From JAUILA01 sp964563925 (lineage in GTDB: Bacteria; Bacteroidota; Bacteroidia; Cytophagales; Cyclobacteriaceae): a stretch of DNA of 64,000 nt. Under the pieces are notes generated by a model. That model saw only the letters and a program-made list of their open reading frames with translations. It did no database searches and was not told where the DNA came from. Shown piece by piece: positions 18,870 through 28,000 of the stretch. Both the position numbers and the translations under genes were made by a program. The DNA lies in assembly GCA_964563925.1 (NCBI GenBank), contig CAZLZD010000022.1, forward strand, positions 1-64,000, read 5' to 3'. Position 1 is the first letter of the stretch; every line of letters begins with the position of its first letter.

Positions 18870-19385
18870 TCATTCCGGGTGAAGTTCTACAATCATCTCA
18901 ATTTCCACCGGTATATTTCCTGGAAGGGAACTCATCCCAACCGCGGCACGCACGTGTTTGCCCGATTCACCGAACACCTCGGTGAGCAGGTCTGAACACC
19001 CGTTGATCACCTTGCTGTGATCGGTGAAATCAGTGGTGGCATTGACCATACCGAATACCCTGACAATTCGTTTAACCTTGCTCAGGTCGCCCACGGCCCC
19101 TTTAAGGGTGGCCAGCAGGCAGATGCCTGTATTCCGCGCAGAGGCGTAGCCCTGCTCAATCGTCAGATCCTGCCCCACCTTGCCCAGAAATTCACGATCG
19201 CAGGGACCATGACCGGAAAGAAACAGCAGGTTGCCTGTCTGAACGTACTTAACGTAATTGGCCACAGGAGCGGAAGGGGTGGGAAGCTCGATATCCATTT
19301 CCCGGAGCCGTTCTTCCGGTGTTTGTGCCTGGATGGTGGTGGTAACGAAACAAAAAAGGATCAGGACTGCTTTTATCGGGGTCAT
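18870..19385 (-). CDS. Secreted RidA (YjgF/YER057c/UK114) family protein
   Basis: The protein has 171 residues from MTPIKAVLILFCFVTTTIQAQ, a signal peptide; upstream in-frame ATGs would put 26 residues before the signal and are disfavoured. The RidA fold is visible as GNLLFLSGHGPCDREF, then NTGICLLATLKGAVGDLSKV, and the late block VRAAVGMSSLPGNIPVEIEMIVEL. Cytoplasmic RidA deaminates reactive enamine intermediates and carries a conserved Arg in a RAAVGVxxLP context; that segment is present here. Export of a RidA protein is unusual but recurrent in Bacteroidota. The physiological role here is not known. Confidence 0.84.
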   Translation of the reverse strand: MTPIKAVLILFCFVTTTIQAQTPEERLREMDIELPTPSAPVANYVKYVQTGNLLFLSGHGPCDREFLGKVGQDLTIEQGYASARNTGICLLATLKGAVGDLSKVKRIVRVFGMVNATTDFTDHSKVINGCSDLLTEVFGESGKHVRAAVGMSSLPGNIPVEIEMIVELHPE

Positions 19386-19395
19386 GTTTTTTTCC

Positions 19396-19403
19396 GAAAG
19401 ATA
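19396..19403 (-). promoter_or_regulatory. Possible -7 element (TATCTTTC) for the RidA gene
   Basis: Minus-strand TATCTTTC, one base from consensus, lies 10 bases before the ATG selected for the secreted RidA protein. It supports that start over upstream alternatives. Confidence 0.35.
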
Positions 19404-19472
19404 CGTAAATCCCATGCACCGGTCAATCAGTGGAAAATGTGGAATTAGATGCACCCCGCTCATCTGATTTGT

Positions 19473-19480
19473 TATCTTTG
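19473..19480 (+). promoter_or_regulatory. Bacteroidota -7 promoter element (TATCTTTG) of metG
   Basis: An exact TAnnTTTG match 19 bases before the ATG at 19500. Because it lies downstream of the in-frame ATG at 19449, it decides the start in favour of MTQFKRHTITAALPY. No clear -33 TTG is seen. Confidence 0.6.
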
Positions 19481-19499
19481 CCGGAGAATCAGCTTAACT

Positions 19500-21551
19500 A
19501 TGACCCAGTTTAAACGACACACCATTACTGCAGCCCTGCCCTATACCAACGGTCCGGTGCACATCGGCCATCTGGCCGGCGTCTACGTTCCCTCTGATAT
19601 CTATGTTCGCTACATGCGCAGTAAGAAGGAGGATGTTTTGTTTGTTTGCGGGTCGGATGAACACGGGGTGGCCATCACCCTGCGCGCCCGTAAGGAAGGG
19701 GTGAGCCCGCAGGAGATAGTGGATAAATACCATGCGCTGATCAGGGACTCTTTCCGGGAATTCGGGATTGCCTTCGATGTGTATTCCCGGACTTCGGCAG
19801 AAATTCATCATGAAACCTCCTCCAAAATATTCAGGGACCTGTATGACAAAGGTGCTTTCACCGAATCGACTACCGAACAGTATTTCGATGAAGAAGCGGG
19901 TCAGTTCCTGGCCGACCGGTACATTATAGGAACCTGCCCCAATTGCGGGTTTGACAATGCCTATGGTGATCAGTGTGAACGGTGCGGCACTTCACTGAGT
20001 CCGTCCGAACTGATCGATCCCCGTTCGGCATTAAGCGGGGCTAAACCGGTGAAGAAAACCACCCGTCATTGGTACCTTCCGATGAATGAGTATGAAGAAT
20101 GGCTGCGGGAATGGATCCTTGACGGGCATAAGGAATGGAAATCTAATGTATACGGTCAGTGTAAGTCATGGCTGGACAACGGACTGCAGCCCCGTGCAAT
20201 GACCCGTGATCTTGACTGGGGCGTAAAGGTTCCGGTAAACGGTGCCGACGGGAAAGTGCTGTATGTGTGGTTTGATGCCCCGATCGGATATATTTCAGCC
20301 ACCAAGGAGTGGGCTGAGGAAAATGGCACTGACTGGGAACCCTACTGGAAAGACAAGGACACGCGGCTGGTGCATTTTATCGGGAAGGATAATATCGTTT
20401 TTCATTGTATCATATTTCCATCGATCCTCAAGGCAACGGGTGAGTTTATCCTGCCCGACAATGTGCCGGCCAATGAGTTCCTGAACCTGGAAGGGAACAA
20501 GATCAGCACTTCCAAGAACTGGGCCGTGTGGTTGCATGAATACCTGGAAGATTTTCCCGGGCAGCAGGATGTTTTGCGGTACACACTGGCTGCGAATATG
20601 CCGGAATCCAAGGACAATGATTTTACCTGGAAGGATTTTCAGGCACGGAATAATAACGAACTTGTGGCCATTCTGGGTAATTTCATAAACCGGTCACTGG
20701 TACTCACCCGGAAGTACTACGATCATTTGATCCCGGAACGAGCAGAAATGTTCGATATAGATCATGAATTGTGTGAGGTGCTCGGACAGGCTCCTGAAAA
20801 GATCAGTGAGGCGCTGGATAATTTTAAATTCCGGGAGGCCCTGAACGCATATATGGATCTGGCAAGGGCAGGTAATAAATACCTGGCGGAAACCGAACCG
20901 TGGAAACAGATTAAGGACGATCCCGATCGGGTGCGTACCATCATGAACCTCAGTCTGCAGCTTGCCGCAAACCTGTGTATCCTGGGTGAACCGTTCCTTC
21001 CGTATTCAATGGACAAGCTGAAGAAAATGCTCGCCATGCCGGATTATTCGTGGTCGGATGCGGGAAGCATCAGCTTACTGGATTCCGGTCACAAGGTGAA
21101 TGAGCCGGAGCTGTTATTTGCTAAAATTGAAGATGATGCCATTGAGGCACAAATTGCCAAACTGGAAGCAACAAGAACCATGAACGAGAAAGAAAATGAG
21201 AAGACCTCGGTCCAGCCACTGAAGGAGGAGATCGTATATGATGATTTTGCCAAGCTGGACATGCGTGTCGGGACCATCCGGACGGCGGAGAAAGTACCCA
21301 AATCAAAAAAACTGCTGAAACTGACCATTGATACCGGAGTGGATACACGTACCATCCTGAGCGGGATCGCTGAGCATTTTTCTCCCGATGAGATTGTGGG
21401 CAAACAAGTGACGGTACTGGCTAACCTGGCGCCCCGAAAAATGATGGGTACAGAATCACAGGGTATGGTTTTAATGGCAGAGGACCCGGACGGGAAACTC
21501 TATTTTATCCAGCCTCCCGGATCGATTGAAAACGGATCGGTGATAAGCTAG
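19500..21551 (+). CDS. metG: Methionyl-tRNA synthetase
   Basis: A 683-residue class I synthetase. The catalytic domain opens with PYTNGPVHIGHLAGVYVPSD (HIGH motif) and carries a zinc knuckle CPNCGFDNAYGDQCERCG near 145-162. The KMSKS-type loop reads KISTSKNW near 335. The C-terminal ~110 residues form a tRNA-binding OB domain (DDFAKLDMRVGTIRTAEKVP ... GTESQGMVLMA). Length and layout match the dimeric bacterial enzyme with appended EMAP/Trbp111 domain. It charges tRNA-Met for initiation and elongation. The start is set by the promoter box and by the family N-terminus. The gene appears monocistronic; its TAG stop overlaps the stop of the convergent thiamine-binding gene. Confidence 0.97.
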   Translation: MTQFKRHTITAALPYTNGPVHIGHLAGVYVPSDIYVRYMRSKKEDVLFVCGSDEHGVAITLRARKEGVSPQEIVDKYHALIRDSFREFGIAFDVYSRTSAEIHHETSSKIFRDLYDKGAFTESTTEQYFDEEAGQFLADRYIIGTCPNCGFDNAYGDQCERCGTSLSPSELIDPRSALSGAKPVKKTTRHWYLPMNEYEEWLREWILDGHKEWKSNVYGQCKSWLDNGLQPRAMTRDLDWGVKVPVNGADGKVLYVWFDAPIGYISATKEWAEENGTDWEPYWKDKDTRLVHFIGKDNIVFHCIIFPSILKATGEFILPDNVPANEFLNLEGNKISTSKNWAVWLHEYLEDFPGQQDVLRYTLAANMPESKDNDFTWKDFQARNNNELVAILGNFINRSLVLTRKYYDHLIPERAEMFDIDHELCEVLGQAPEKISEALDNFKFREALNAYMDLARAGNKYLAETEPWKQIKDDPDRVRTIMNLSLQLAANLCILGEPFLPYSMDKLKKMLAMPDYSWSDAGSISLLDSGHKVNEPELLFAKIEDDAIEAQIAKLEATRTMNEKENEKTSVQPLKEEIVYDDFAKLDMRVGTIRTAEKVPKSKKLLKLTIDTGVDTRTILSGIAEHFSPDEIVGKQVTVLANLAPRKMMGTESQGMVLMAEDPDGKLYFIQPPGSIENGSVIS

Positions 21552-21850
21552 TGATCCCACCTGGCGGTTTTTTCCTCGAAGGAAATATCGCGATGGGCGC
21601 TGAGGTGCATTTTAATAAAAACCAGCACCTCTTCCGAGTGGGGGGATACTGCTTCAGTCGCTTTTTTAAAAACGTCCGTCACCTCTTCACAGGTGCCTTC
21701 CACGATCGTCTCGAGCGGAGTGACAAAATGTTTTATACCGCTTTCCCGTATAGCCAATATAGCCTTATCTACAAGTTCATAGGAGTCATGATCAGATGAT
21801 TTGGGAATTATCTGAATAGAAGCATTGATCTTTCGTGGCATATCAGTCAT
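21548..21850 (-). CDS. MTH1187/YkoF-like thiamine-binding family protein
   Basis: A 100-residue single-domain ferredoxin-like protein: INASIQIIPKSSDHDSYELVDKAILAIRES ... GIKHFVTPLETIVEGTCEEV. This is the DUF77/MTH1187 pattern, in which homomers bind thiamine or related ligands. Its start overlaps the end of pth by 8 nt, so it is probably translationally coupled to pth; an alternative start is the internal MPRKI. No thiamine biosynthesis gene is adjacent. Ligand binding is inferred from the family. Confidence 0.8.
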   Translation of the reverse strand: MTDMPRKINASIQIIPKSSDHDSYELVDKAILAIRESGIKHFVTPLETIVEGTCEEVTDVFKKATEAVSPHSEEVLVFIKMHLSAHRDISFEEKTARWDH

Positions 21851-22403
21851 TGTATTGATTCATGGTTCGGCTACTGCCGATGGTACAGAAGCCCGAAATC
21901 ATATCGATGGCTCTGTCCATTACGGCAGGCAATTCTTCAAATTGCTGTTTGGTGAAATTACTCAGTACGTAATCCACCTGCTGCCCGGGATGAAAGTCAT
22001 CCCCGATGCCCATTTTGAGACGTGCATAGTCCTGTCCGCCGGTTAGCTGTTCAATATTCTTCAGCCCGTTGTGACCAGCCGCCGAACCCTTAGTCCGCAT
22101 TCTTAACTTGCCAAACGGAAGCGCAAGGTCGTCAGTTACTACCAGGAGGCGTTCTTTCGGAATTTTAAGTTCCTGCAGCCAGTAGCTCACTGCCTTGCCG
22201 CTCAGGTTCATATACGTGGTGGGTTTGATCAGGTGAATTTGCCGTCCTTTATGTTTCCATTCCGATATATTGGCATGGCGTGAATGGGTAAAAACCAGGC
22301 CTTCGTTTTCCGCAAGCCGGTCCAGTGTAAGGAATCCTATGTTATGGCGTGTAAGTTCGTATTCCGAGCCAATATTTCCGAGGCCGGCAATCAGGTACTT
22401 CAT
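21843..22403 (-). CDS. pth: Peptidyl-tRNA hydrolase
   Basis: A 186-residue enzyme that recycles peptidyl-tRNA released from stalled ribosomes. It begins MKYLIAGLGNIGSEYELTRHNIGF, with the catalytic His in RHNIGF near residue 20. The tRNA-binding blocks follow: KPTTYMNLSGKAV, VTDDLALPFGKLRMR, and GSAAGHNGLKNI. The tail contains GIGDDFHPGQQVDYVLS. The length is normal. It follows the L25 gene on the same strand, separated by a terminator hairpin, and overlaps the thiamine-binding gene. The order prs-rplY-pth is a classic bacterial arrangement. Confidence 0.96.
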   Translation of the reverse strand: MKYLIAGLGNIGSEYELTRHNIGFLTLDRLAENEGLVFTHSRHANISEWKHKGRQIHLIKPTTYMNLSGKAVSYWLQELKIPKERLLVVTDDLALPFGKLRMRTKGSAAGHNGLKNIEQLTGGQDYARLKMGIGDDFHPGQQVDYVLSNFTKQQFEELPAVMDRAIDMISGFCTIGSSRTMNQYND

Positions 22404-22432
22404 GGTGTGAATTTACATATTCATGACAAGTC

Positions 22433-22467
22433 AAAAAAAACCCTGCAGTGAATACACCGCAGGGTTT
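22433..22467 (-). terminator. Rho-independent terminator after rplY
   Basis: On the minus strand AAACCCTGC pairs with GCAGGGTTT, and the inner GGTG/CACT extends this to a 13-bp stem with a 4-nt loop, followed by eight T residues. It sits between rplY and pth; pth, starting 30 bases later, must rely on readthrough or a weak promoter within that gap. Confidence 0.88.
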
Positions 22468-22492
22468 GATGGCAATAACAAGGGACAGATGA

Positions 22493-23158
22493 CTAGCTTT
22501 CGGTAGTTTCTCCTGCTCCTTCGGCACCTTCTCCTTCGGCAGCAGCTTCTGCTCCTTCCTCCAGTTCTTCGCCTTCTTCGAGTTCTTCCTCTTCTTCGTC
22601 CGATTTTCCGCGAAGCGCTCTGGGAACTTCCACAACGGCAACGGAGGCAATCTTCGGATCGAGAATGTCAAAGTTTTCTTCTGCGATTTCTTCCACTTTA
22701 ATGGAACGTCCGAAATCCAGTACGGAAAGGTCTACAGTGACGTATTCCGGCATGTTTTTCGGCAATGATTTAATTGAAAGGTAACGGCGCTTCTTGATCA
22801 GCGTACCCCCTTTGGTCACGCCGGGTGAAGTTCCTTCAAAGTGAACCGGTATATTCATTTTAACCGGTTTGCCTTCGAAAAGCTGCAGAAAGTCTGCATG
22901 CAAAATTACTTCACTAACCGGGTGAAACTGGATATCCTGAAGGATAGCCTCAAACTCCTCACCTTCAATGTTCAGATGTACGAAATGGGCACGGTCGGTG
23001 TAAACCAGGTCCCGGAACAGAATCATCGGCGCATAGAAATGAATCTGCTCGTCCCCTCCGTAAAGTACCCCTGGTACGTTACCTTCTTCTCTGAGCCTTT
23101 TCGCTTCTGTTTTGCCGAGATTTGCTCTTTTATACCCTATAATCTCGATAGTTTTCAT
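22493..23158 (-). CDS. rplY: 50S ribosomal protein L25/Ctc family
   Basis: A 221-residue long-form L25 (Ctc-type) protein. The N-terminal 5S rRNA-binding domain begins MKTIEIIGYKRANLGKTEAKRLR with VPGVLYGG, followed by the beta-rich C-terminal domain (PVKMNIPVHFEGTSPGVTKGG). The last ~40 residues are an acidic and Ala/Glu-rich tail (DEEEEELEEGEELEEGAEAA), common in the phylum. It lies 26 bp after prs and ends at a strong terminator. Confidence 0.95.
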   Translation of the reverse strand: MKTIEIIGYKRANLGKTEAKRLREEGNVPGVLYGGDEQIHFYAPMILFRDLVYTDRAHFVHLNIEGEEFEAILQDIQFHPVSEVILHADFLQLFEGKPVKMNIPVHFEGTSPGVTKGGTLIKKRRYLSIKSLPKNMPEYVTVDLSVLDFGRSIKVEEIAEENFDILDPKIASVAVVEVPRALRGKSDEEEEELEEGEELEEGAEAAAEGEGAEGAGETTES

Positions 23159-23184
23159 ATAAATATAATTTAGTTAAATAATTA

Positions 23185-24117
23185 CTAGGATTGAATAAAC
23201 AGTGAACTGATCGAACCATGTTCATGGATTGCCCGGATTGCCTTGGCAAAGAGGTCAGCCACTGTGAGTACTTTGATTTTTTCCGATTTGCGCTTCAGGG
23301 GGATGGTATCCGTCACGACCAATTCCTCCAGCGCAGATTTTTCAATATTATGATAGGCATTTCCTGATAAAACAGGGTGGGTTACCACTGCCCTTACCGA
23401 TTTTGCTCCTTTTTCCATAAGCAGATCTGCGGCCTTGCACATGGTGCCGCCGGTATCCACCAGGTCATCCACCATTACCACGTCTTTATCCTGTACGTCT
23501 CCTATGAGCCGCATGGAGGCTACTTCGTTGGCGCGCTGCCTGTGTTTGTCGCAGACCACAAGCTCGGCGTTGAAAAACTTCGCGAAAGCACGTGTTCTCT
23601 TTACTCCCCCTACATCCGGTGAGGCAAAGGTGATATTCTCCAGCTCAAGACTGCGCAGATAGGGGATGAAAATAGAAGTTCCGTCCAGGTGGTCTACCGG
23701 GATGTCAAAGAAACCCTGGATCTGATCAGCATGAAGGTCACAGGTCATGATCCGGTCGGCTCCTGCGGCAGATAGCAGGTTGGCCATTAGTTTTGCGGCA
23801 ATTGCAACCCTTGGCTTATCTTTTCGGTCCTGCCGGGCGTATCCGAAATAAGGTACTACTACCGTGACATATTTCGCACTTGCCCGCTTGGCTGCATCAA
23901 TCATGAGCAGCAGCTCCATGAAGTTCTCTGCAGGCTGAAAGGTCGACTGGATCAGGAAAACATCCGAGCCCCGGATAGACTCCTGGAAGAATGGAGATAT
24001 CTCCCCGTCGCTGAACCGCTGCAAGGTACTCTTTCCAAGGGGTTTACCATACGCATTCGCGATTTCCTCGGCGAGGTATAGTGAAGCTTCTCCTGAAAAG
24101 ATTTTTACCTTGGACAT
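23185..24117 (-). CDS. prs: Ribose-phosphate pyrophosphokinase
   Basis: A 310-residue enzyme making PRPP from ribose 5-phosphate and ATP for nucleotide, His and Trp synthesis. Recognisable blocks include FSDGEISPFFQESIRGSDVFLIQST, the flexible-loop region YFGYARQDRKDKPR, and MTCDLHADQIQGFFDIPVDHL. The PRPP-binding loop reads VVMVDDLVDTGGTMCKAADLL near 215-235. It is followed by rplY, and upstream lies tRNA-Gln on the same strand with a stable UUCG hairpin between. Confidence 0.97.
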   Translation of the reverse strand: MSKVKIFSGEASLYLAEEIANAYGKPLGKSTLQRFSDGEISPFFQESIRGSDVFLIQSTFQPAENFMELLLMIDAAKRASAKYVTVVVPYFGYARQDRKDKPRVAIAAKLMANLLSAAGADRIMTCDLHADQIQGFFDIPVDHLDGTSIFIPYLRSLELENITFASPDVGGVKRTRAFAKFFNAELVVCDKHRQRANEVASMRLIGDVQDKDVVMVDDLVDTGGTMCKAADLLMEKGAKSVRAVVTHPVLSGNAYHNIEKSALEELVVTDTIPLKRKSEKIKVLTVADLFAKAIRAIHEHGSISSLFIQS

Positions 24118-24145
24118 GAAATTCTCTGATCATTAAAATAATGAA

Positions 24146-24163
24146 GGTGGACCGAAGTCCACC
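24146..24163 (-). terminator. UUCG-capped hairpin between tRNA-Gln and prs
   Basis: On the minus strand GGTGGAC-TTCG-GTCCACC forms a 7-bp stem capped by the extra-stable C(UUCG)G tetraloop. It begins 37 bases after the tRNA 3' end and ends 29 bases before the prs ATG. The following sequence is only moderately T-rich (TTCATTATTTT), so it may be a weak terminator, a processing stop that protects the tRNA 3' end, or a prs leader structure. Confidence 0.5.
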
Positions 24164-24199
24164 CTTTTCTCTTTCCCCGGCCTTTGACCGGAGGCCGTG

Positions 24200-24272
24200 T
24201 TGCCCGACTAGGGCTCGAACCTAGACTCTTCTGAACCAAAATCAGACGTGTTGCCAGTTACACCATCGGGCA
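24200..24272 (-). tRNA. tRNA-Gln (anticodon TTG)
   Basis: A 73-nt cloverleaf. The acceptor stem TGCCCGA pairs with TCGGGCA, with discriminator A. The anticodon stem TCTGA/TCAGA holds the loop TTTTGGT, giving anticodon TTG. The T arm CTAGG-TTCGAGC-CCTAG is intact. The 3' CCA is not encoded. It reads Gln CAA/CAG codons. It lies directly upstream of prs on the same strand. Confidence 0.95.
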
Positions 24273-24347
24273 GTGAAATCCCCTTGAATTTCGGATGGCA
24301 AAGGTATAATTATTTTTAAAAAAGGAAAAGCAAGGAGTGAAAATTTA

Positions 24348-24941
24348 TTACGGCTCCTGTGTCATTAGTTTTTCTTTTTCCTCGAGGAATCCGTCGGCAA
24401 AGAACTGATACTTGTTGAGAATGGAGCGGACGGCGTTTCGGACTTCCCGCTCATCGGTGAAGTTCACCTGTCCATATTGATCAGTGGCGTATCCCTGCCA
24501 AATGGATGCATTCTGCTTACGGTCGAATACCTGTATGAGTAATGTGCCTTTCGGAATATTGAATTTCAACTGGTCATACTCAAGGTCACGCTCCTGACGC
24601 TGCATCCATTCTTCAATATTGGGCTGCTGGTAGCCTCGGAAACTCAGACTGTCAAAAAAGATCGAATAGGTGAGGAGGAGATCGGGTTTCTTCTCGCGCC
24701 TCTTATAGCCCAGGAAATTCATGTGTGACTCAATGGCACCATGTATTAAGGAATACACCGGACCCGACGTGGATGTCAGGTGGTCCTTCTGGGCTACGAA
24801 ATCATATGAGTTGTATTTGTCGAACCTTCCCCGGTAACTGTAATCATATTCCACGGGTAACTCCCTGTATGAAAAACATCCTGACATCAAAATGGCTAAG
24901 AACAAGATGGGAAGAGATCCTTTCGGGTATAGGTTTTTCAT
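24348..24941 (-). CDS. DUF4136 domain lipoprotein
   Basis: A 197-residue lipoprotein with signal and lipobox ILFLAILMSGCFS. The DUF4136 pattern is visible as YNSYDFVAQ, then IHGAIESHMNFLGYKRREKKPDLLLTY and the terminal EVRNAVRSILNKY. Members are small periplasmic or outer-membrane lipoproteins of unknown function. It has its own exact TAnnTTTG promoter box and no operon partners. Nothing indicates a specific role. Confidence 0.8.
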   Translation of the reverse strand: MKNLYPKGSLPILFLAILMSGCFSYRELPVEYDYSYRGRFDKYNSYDFVAQKDHLTSTSGPVYSLIHGAIESHMNFLGYKRREKKPDLLLTYSIFFDSLSFRGYQQPNIEEWMQRQERDLEYDQLKFNIPKGTLLIQVFDRKQNASIWQGYATDQYGQVNFTDEREVRNAVRSILNKYQFFADGFLEEKEKLMTQEP

Positions 24942-24976
24942 AAGAAGCTGCTTTTTAGGTTCCTATGAATTTACCC

Positions 24977-24984
24977 CAAAAATA
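24977..24984 (-). promoter_or_regulatory. Bacteroidota -7 element (TATTTTTG) of the DUF4136 gene
   Basis: An exact TAnnTTTG match on the minus strand, 35 bases before the ATG. No good -33 element is seen. Confidence 0.55.
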
Positions 24985-25037
24985 TTTCTTCTACCAATTA
25001 TTGCTGCATAAAAATATAGAGTTGTCGCCTGACAGGC

Positions 25038-28000
25038 CTAATGGTGTTTTTCAACCCATTTTCTTGCATTAATGAACGGGATGATCCATGGTGACACGTC
25101 ATCAGTCGCCTGGGTCTCCGGGTAATAAGGCCAGTTCCAGGGATAGATTGAACGTTCGAGGTGAGGCATGATGGCGGTATGACGACCGTCCGACGAACAT
25201 ACTGCAGCTACGCTGTTCTCCGACCCGTTGGGATTGCCGGGATAGGCATCATAGGCATATCGGGCGACTACCGGAAACTGATCGGCCTTCCCCTGAAAAT
25301 CAAATCGTCCTTCTCCGTGAGCAAGCCATACTCCCAGGCGTGAACCTGCAAGGGAGTTGAACATTACCGACGGACTGTCGGGCACTTCCAGGGAAATAAA
25401 TGACGATTCAAATTTATGTGAGGCGTTGTGTTTCATGGTTGGATGGTCATCCATTTCACGACTTATAAGTCCAAGTTCCATCATAAGCTGGCAACCGTTA
25501 CAAACCCCGAGGCTCAGGGTATCTTCCCTGGCGTAGAATTTCTTCAGGGCCTCATTGGCTTTTTCGTTATACCGGAAGGCACCTGCCCAGCCTTTGGCAG
25601 ATCCAAGAACATCTGAATTGGAGAATCCGCCGACAAACACGATCATGTTGACGTCGGAGAGGTCCTCGCGCCCACTGATCAGGTCAGTCATGTGAATATC
25701 TTTTACATCGAAGCCGGCGAGGTAGAGTGACCAGGCCATTTCGCGGTCACCGTTCACTCCCTTTTCCCGGATAATGGCAGCCCTTGTTCCGGAGGAGGAA
25801 GCCTTGCGGCCGCGAAGGCCCAGAGATTTCAATGTCCCGTCAAATCCTTCAGGAAAATGATAGTTCAGAGGCTGTACCTTGTAATTGTCAAAACGTGCCC
25901 TGGCAAGTTCAGACGGCCGTTGTTTACGATCCATTAAATAGGAACTCCTGAACCATGTGTCGCGGAGTGTATTCACGTCCAGGGTAATACGATGATCACG
26001 GTGCCGAAGATCTATTTCGTGAGTGGAATGAGTTCGGCCGATCCGGTAGGCTTTAACTGAAGCATTCTCCAGCCGTTGCAGTACTTCCTCTTCTTCACGT
26101 ACCTGAATGATCACACCGGGTTTTTCGCTGAACAGCAGACGGATTAAATCGGATTCAGGGACCTCGGACAGATCGATGTCCATGCCGCAGGCAGTGGAAG
26201 GAAAGCACATTTCCAGCAGGGTGGTGATCATTCCACCGGCAGAAATGTCATGGCCTGCCAGCAGTAAGCCGTCATGCAACAAACGCTGTATGCTGTTGAA
26301 GGCACGGGCAAAATAATCAGCATCCGGAATGTCTGCGGGATTGACACCGACATAATTCAGGGCCTGGGCAAATGAACTTCCGTCCAGGGTAAATTCTCCC
26401 CCGGAAAAATCAACGTAGATCAGGGAGGAATCTTCCCCGGTGTGGGCCACCGGGGTTATGGTCTTCCGAATATCCTTTACTTCGCCTACGCTGGAAATGA
26501 TCACAGTGCCCGGTGCATACACTACGGTGCCGTCGGGATATTTCTGGGTCATTGACAAAGAGTCCTTGCCGGTAGGGATATTAATCCCAAGGGCGATCGC
26601 AAACTCGCTCAAAGCCTCCACCGCATCATATAAACGCGCATTTTCTCCCTCGGTTTTGGCTGGCCACATCCAGTTTGCACTGAGTGAAACGCCCTCAAGT
26701 CCGTGGGTAAGAGGAGTCCATACCAGGTTGGTCAGCGCTTCGGCCAGGGAGAGCCTCGAGCCGCGTGCCGCATCGCCAAGTCCGGCTACCGGTGCATGTC
26801 CGATCGAAGTGGCGACTCCAGCCACCCCGGCATAATCCAGGGCCATGACCGCCACGTTATTCAGTGGCAGCTGCAAAGGCCCGCAGGTTTGCTGGGTTGC
26901 CACTTTACCGGTAACAGAACGGTCCACCTTGTTGGTCAGCCAGTCTTTGCACGCCACGGCTTCCAGCTGCAGTACCTGCTTCAGGTATTCGATCAACTCG
27001 CCGGTAGTGTGGGTTTTTACCGACAGCTCATGAGGTGTACGACGATCTTCGAGGACGGTCTTCGGCGAAGAACCGAACATATGGTGTAACGACCAGTCCA
27101 TCGGGTTCTTTCCGCTCTTTTTATTCTCAAACACAAAACGCATATCACCGGTTACATCTCCCACCACATACATTGGTGCACGCTCACGCTCGGAGATACG
27201 CTTCAGGTCGTCTACGTCCTTTTCGTGTAACACCAGTCCCATGCGCTCCTGTGACTCGTTTCCGATAATTTCCCGGTCGGAAAGTGTGGGATCCCCCACG
27301 GGAAGCCTGGCTACGTCGATCTTTCCACCTTTCTCTTCCACAAGTTCGGAAAGACAGTTAAGGTGACCGCCGGCCCCATGATCATGGATGGATACGATCG
27401 GGTTTATTTCACGTTCCTGTAAGGCCCGTATGGCATTCATGGCGCGTTTCTGCATTTCCGGATTGGAACGTTGCACCGCATTGAGCTCGATGGTGTTGTC
27501 AAACTCCCCGGTGGCAACCGAGGATACGGCACCTCCTCCCATACCGATCCGGTAATTTTCACCACCGAGGATTATTATTTTGTCCCCTTCTTCCGGGGTG
27601 TCCTTGAGACTGTCTTTCTCTTTGGCAAAGCCGATACCTCCGGCAAGCATAATCACCTTGTCATACCCGAAGGTTTTTCCGGCTTCTTCGTGTTCAAACG
27701 TAAGCAGGCTTCCGCAGATCAGGGGCTGACCGAATTTATTACCGAAGTCACTCGCCCCGTCCGAGGCTTTTATGAGAATATCAAGCGGTGTCTGGTAAAG
27801 CCAGTCCCGTGCCGGTACGCCATGCTCCCACGGCCGGTCCTCACCACTTCGCGGGTAGGAAGTCATGTACACCGCGGTTCCGGCCAGGGGAAGGCTTCCT
27901 TTTCCTCCGGCAAGCCGGTCCCTGATTTCACCGCCTGTACCGGTAGCCGCTCCGTTAAAGGGCTCGACCGTCGTAGGGAAGTTGTGCGTTTCAGCCTTCA

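Noticed and set aside
24178..24197. A 6-bp stem near the tRNA-Gln 3' end (CGGCCT/AGGCCG)
   Set aside because: It directly follows the tRNA without a T-run, so it is not a convincing terminator; it may be a chance fold.
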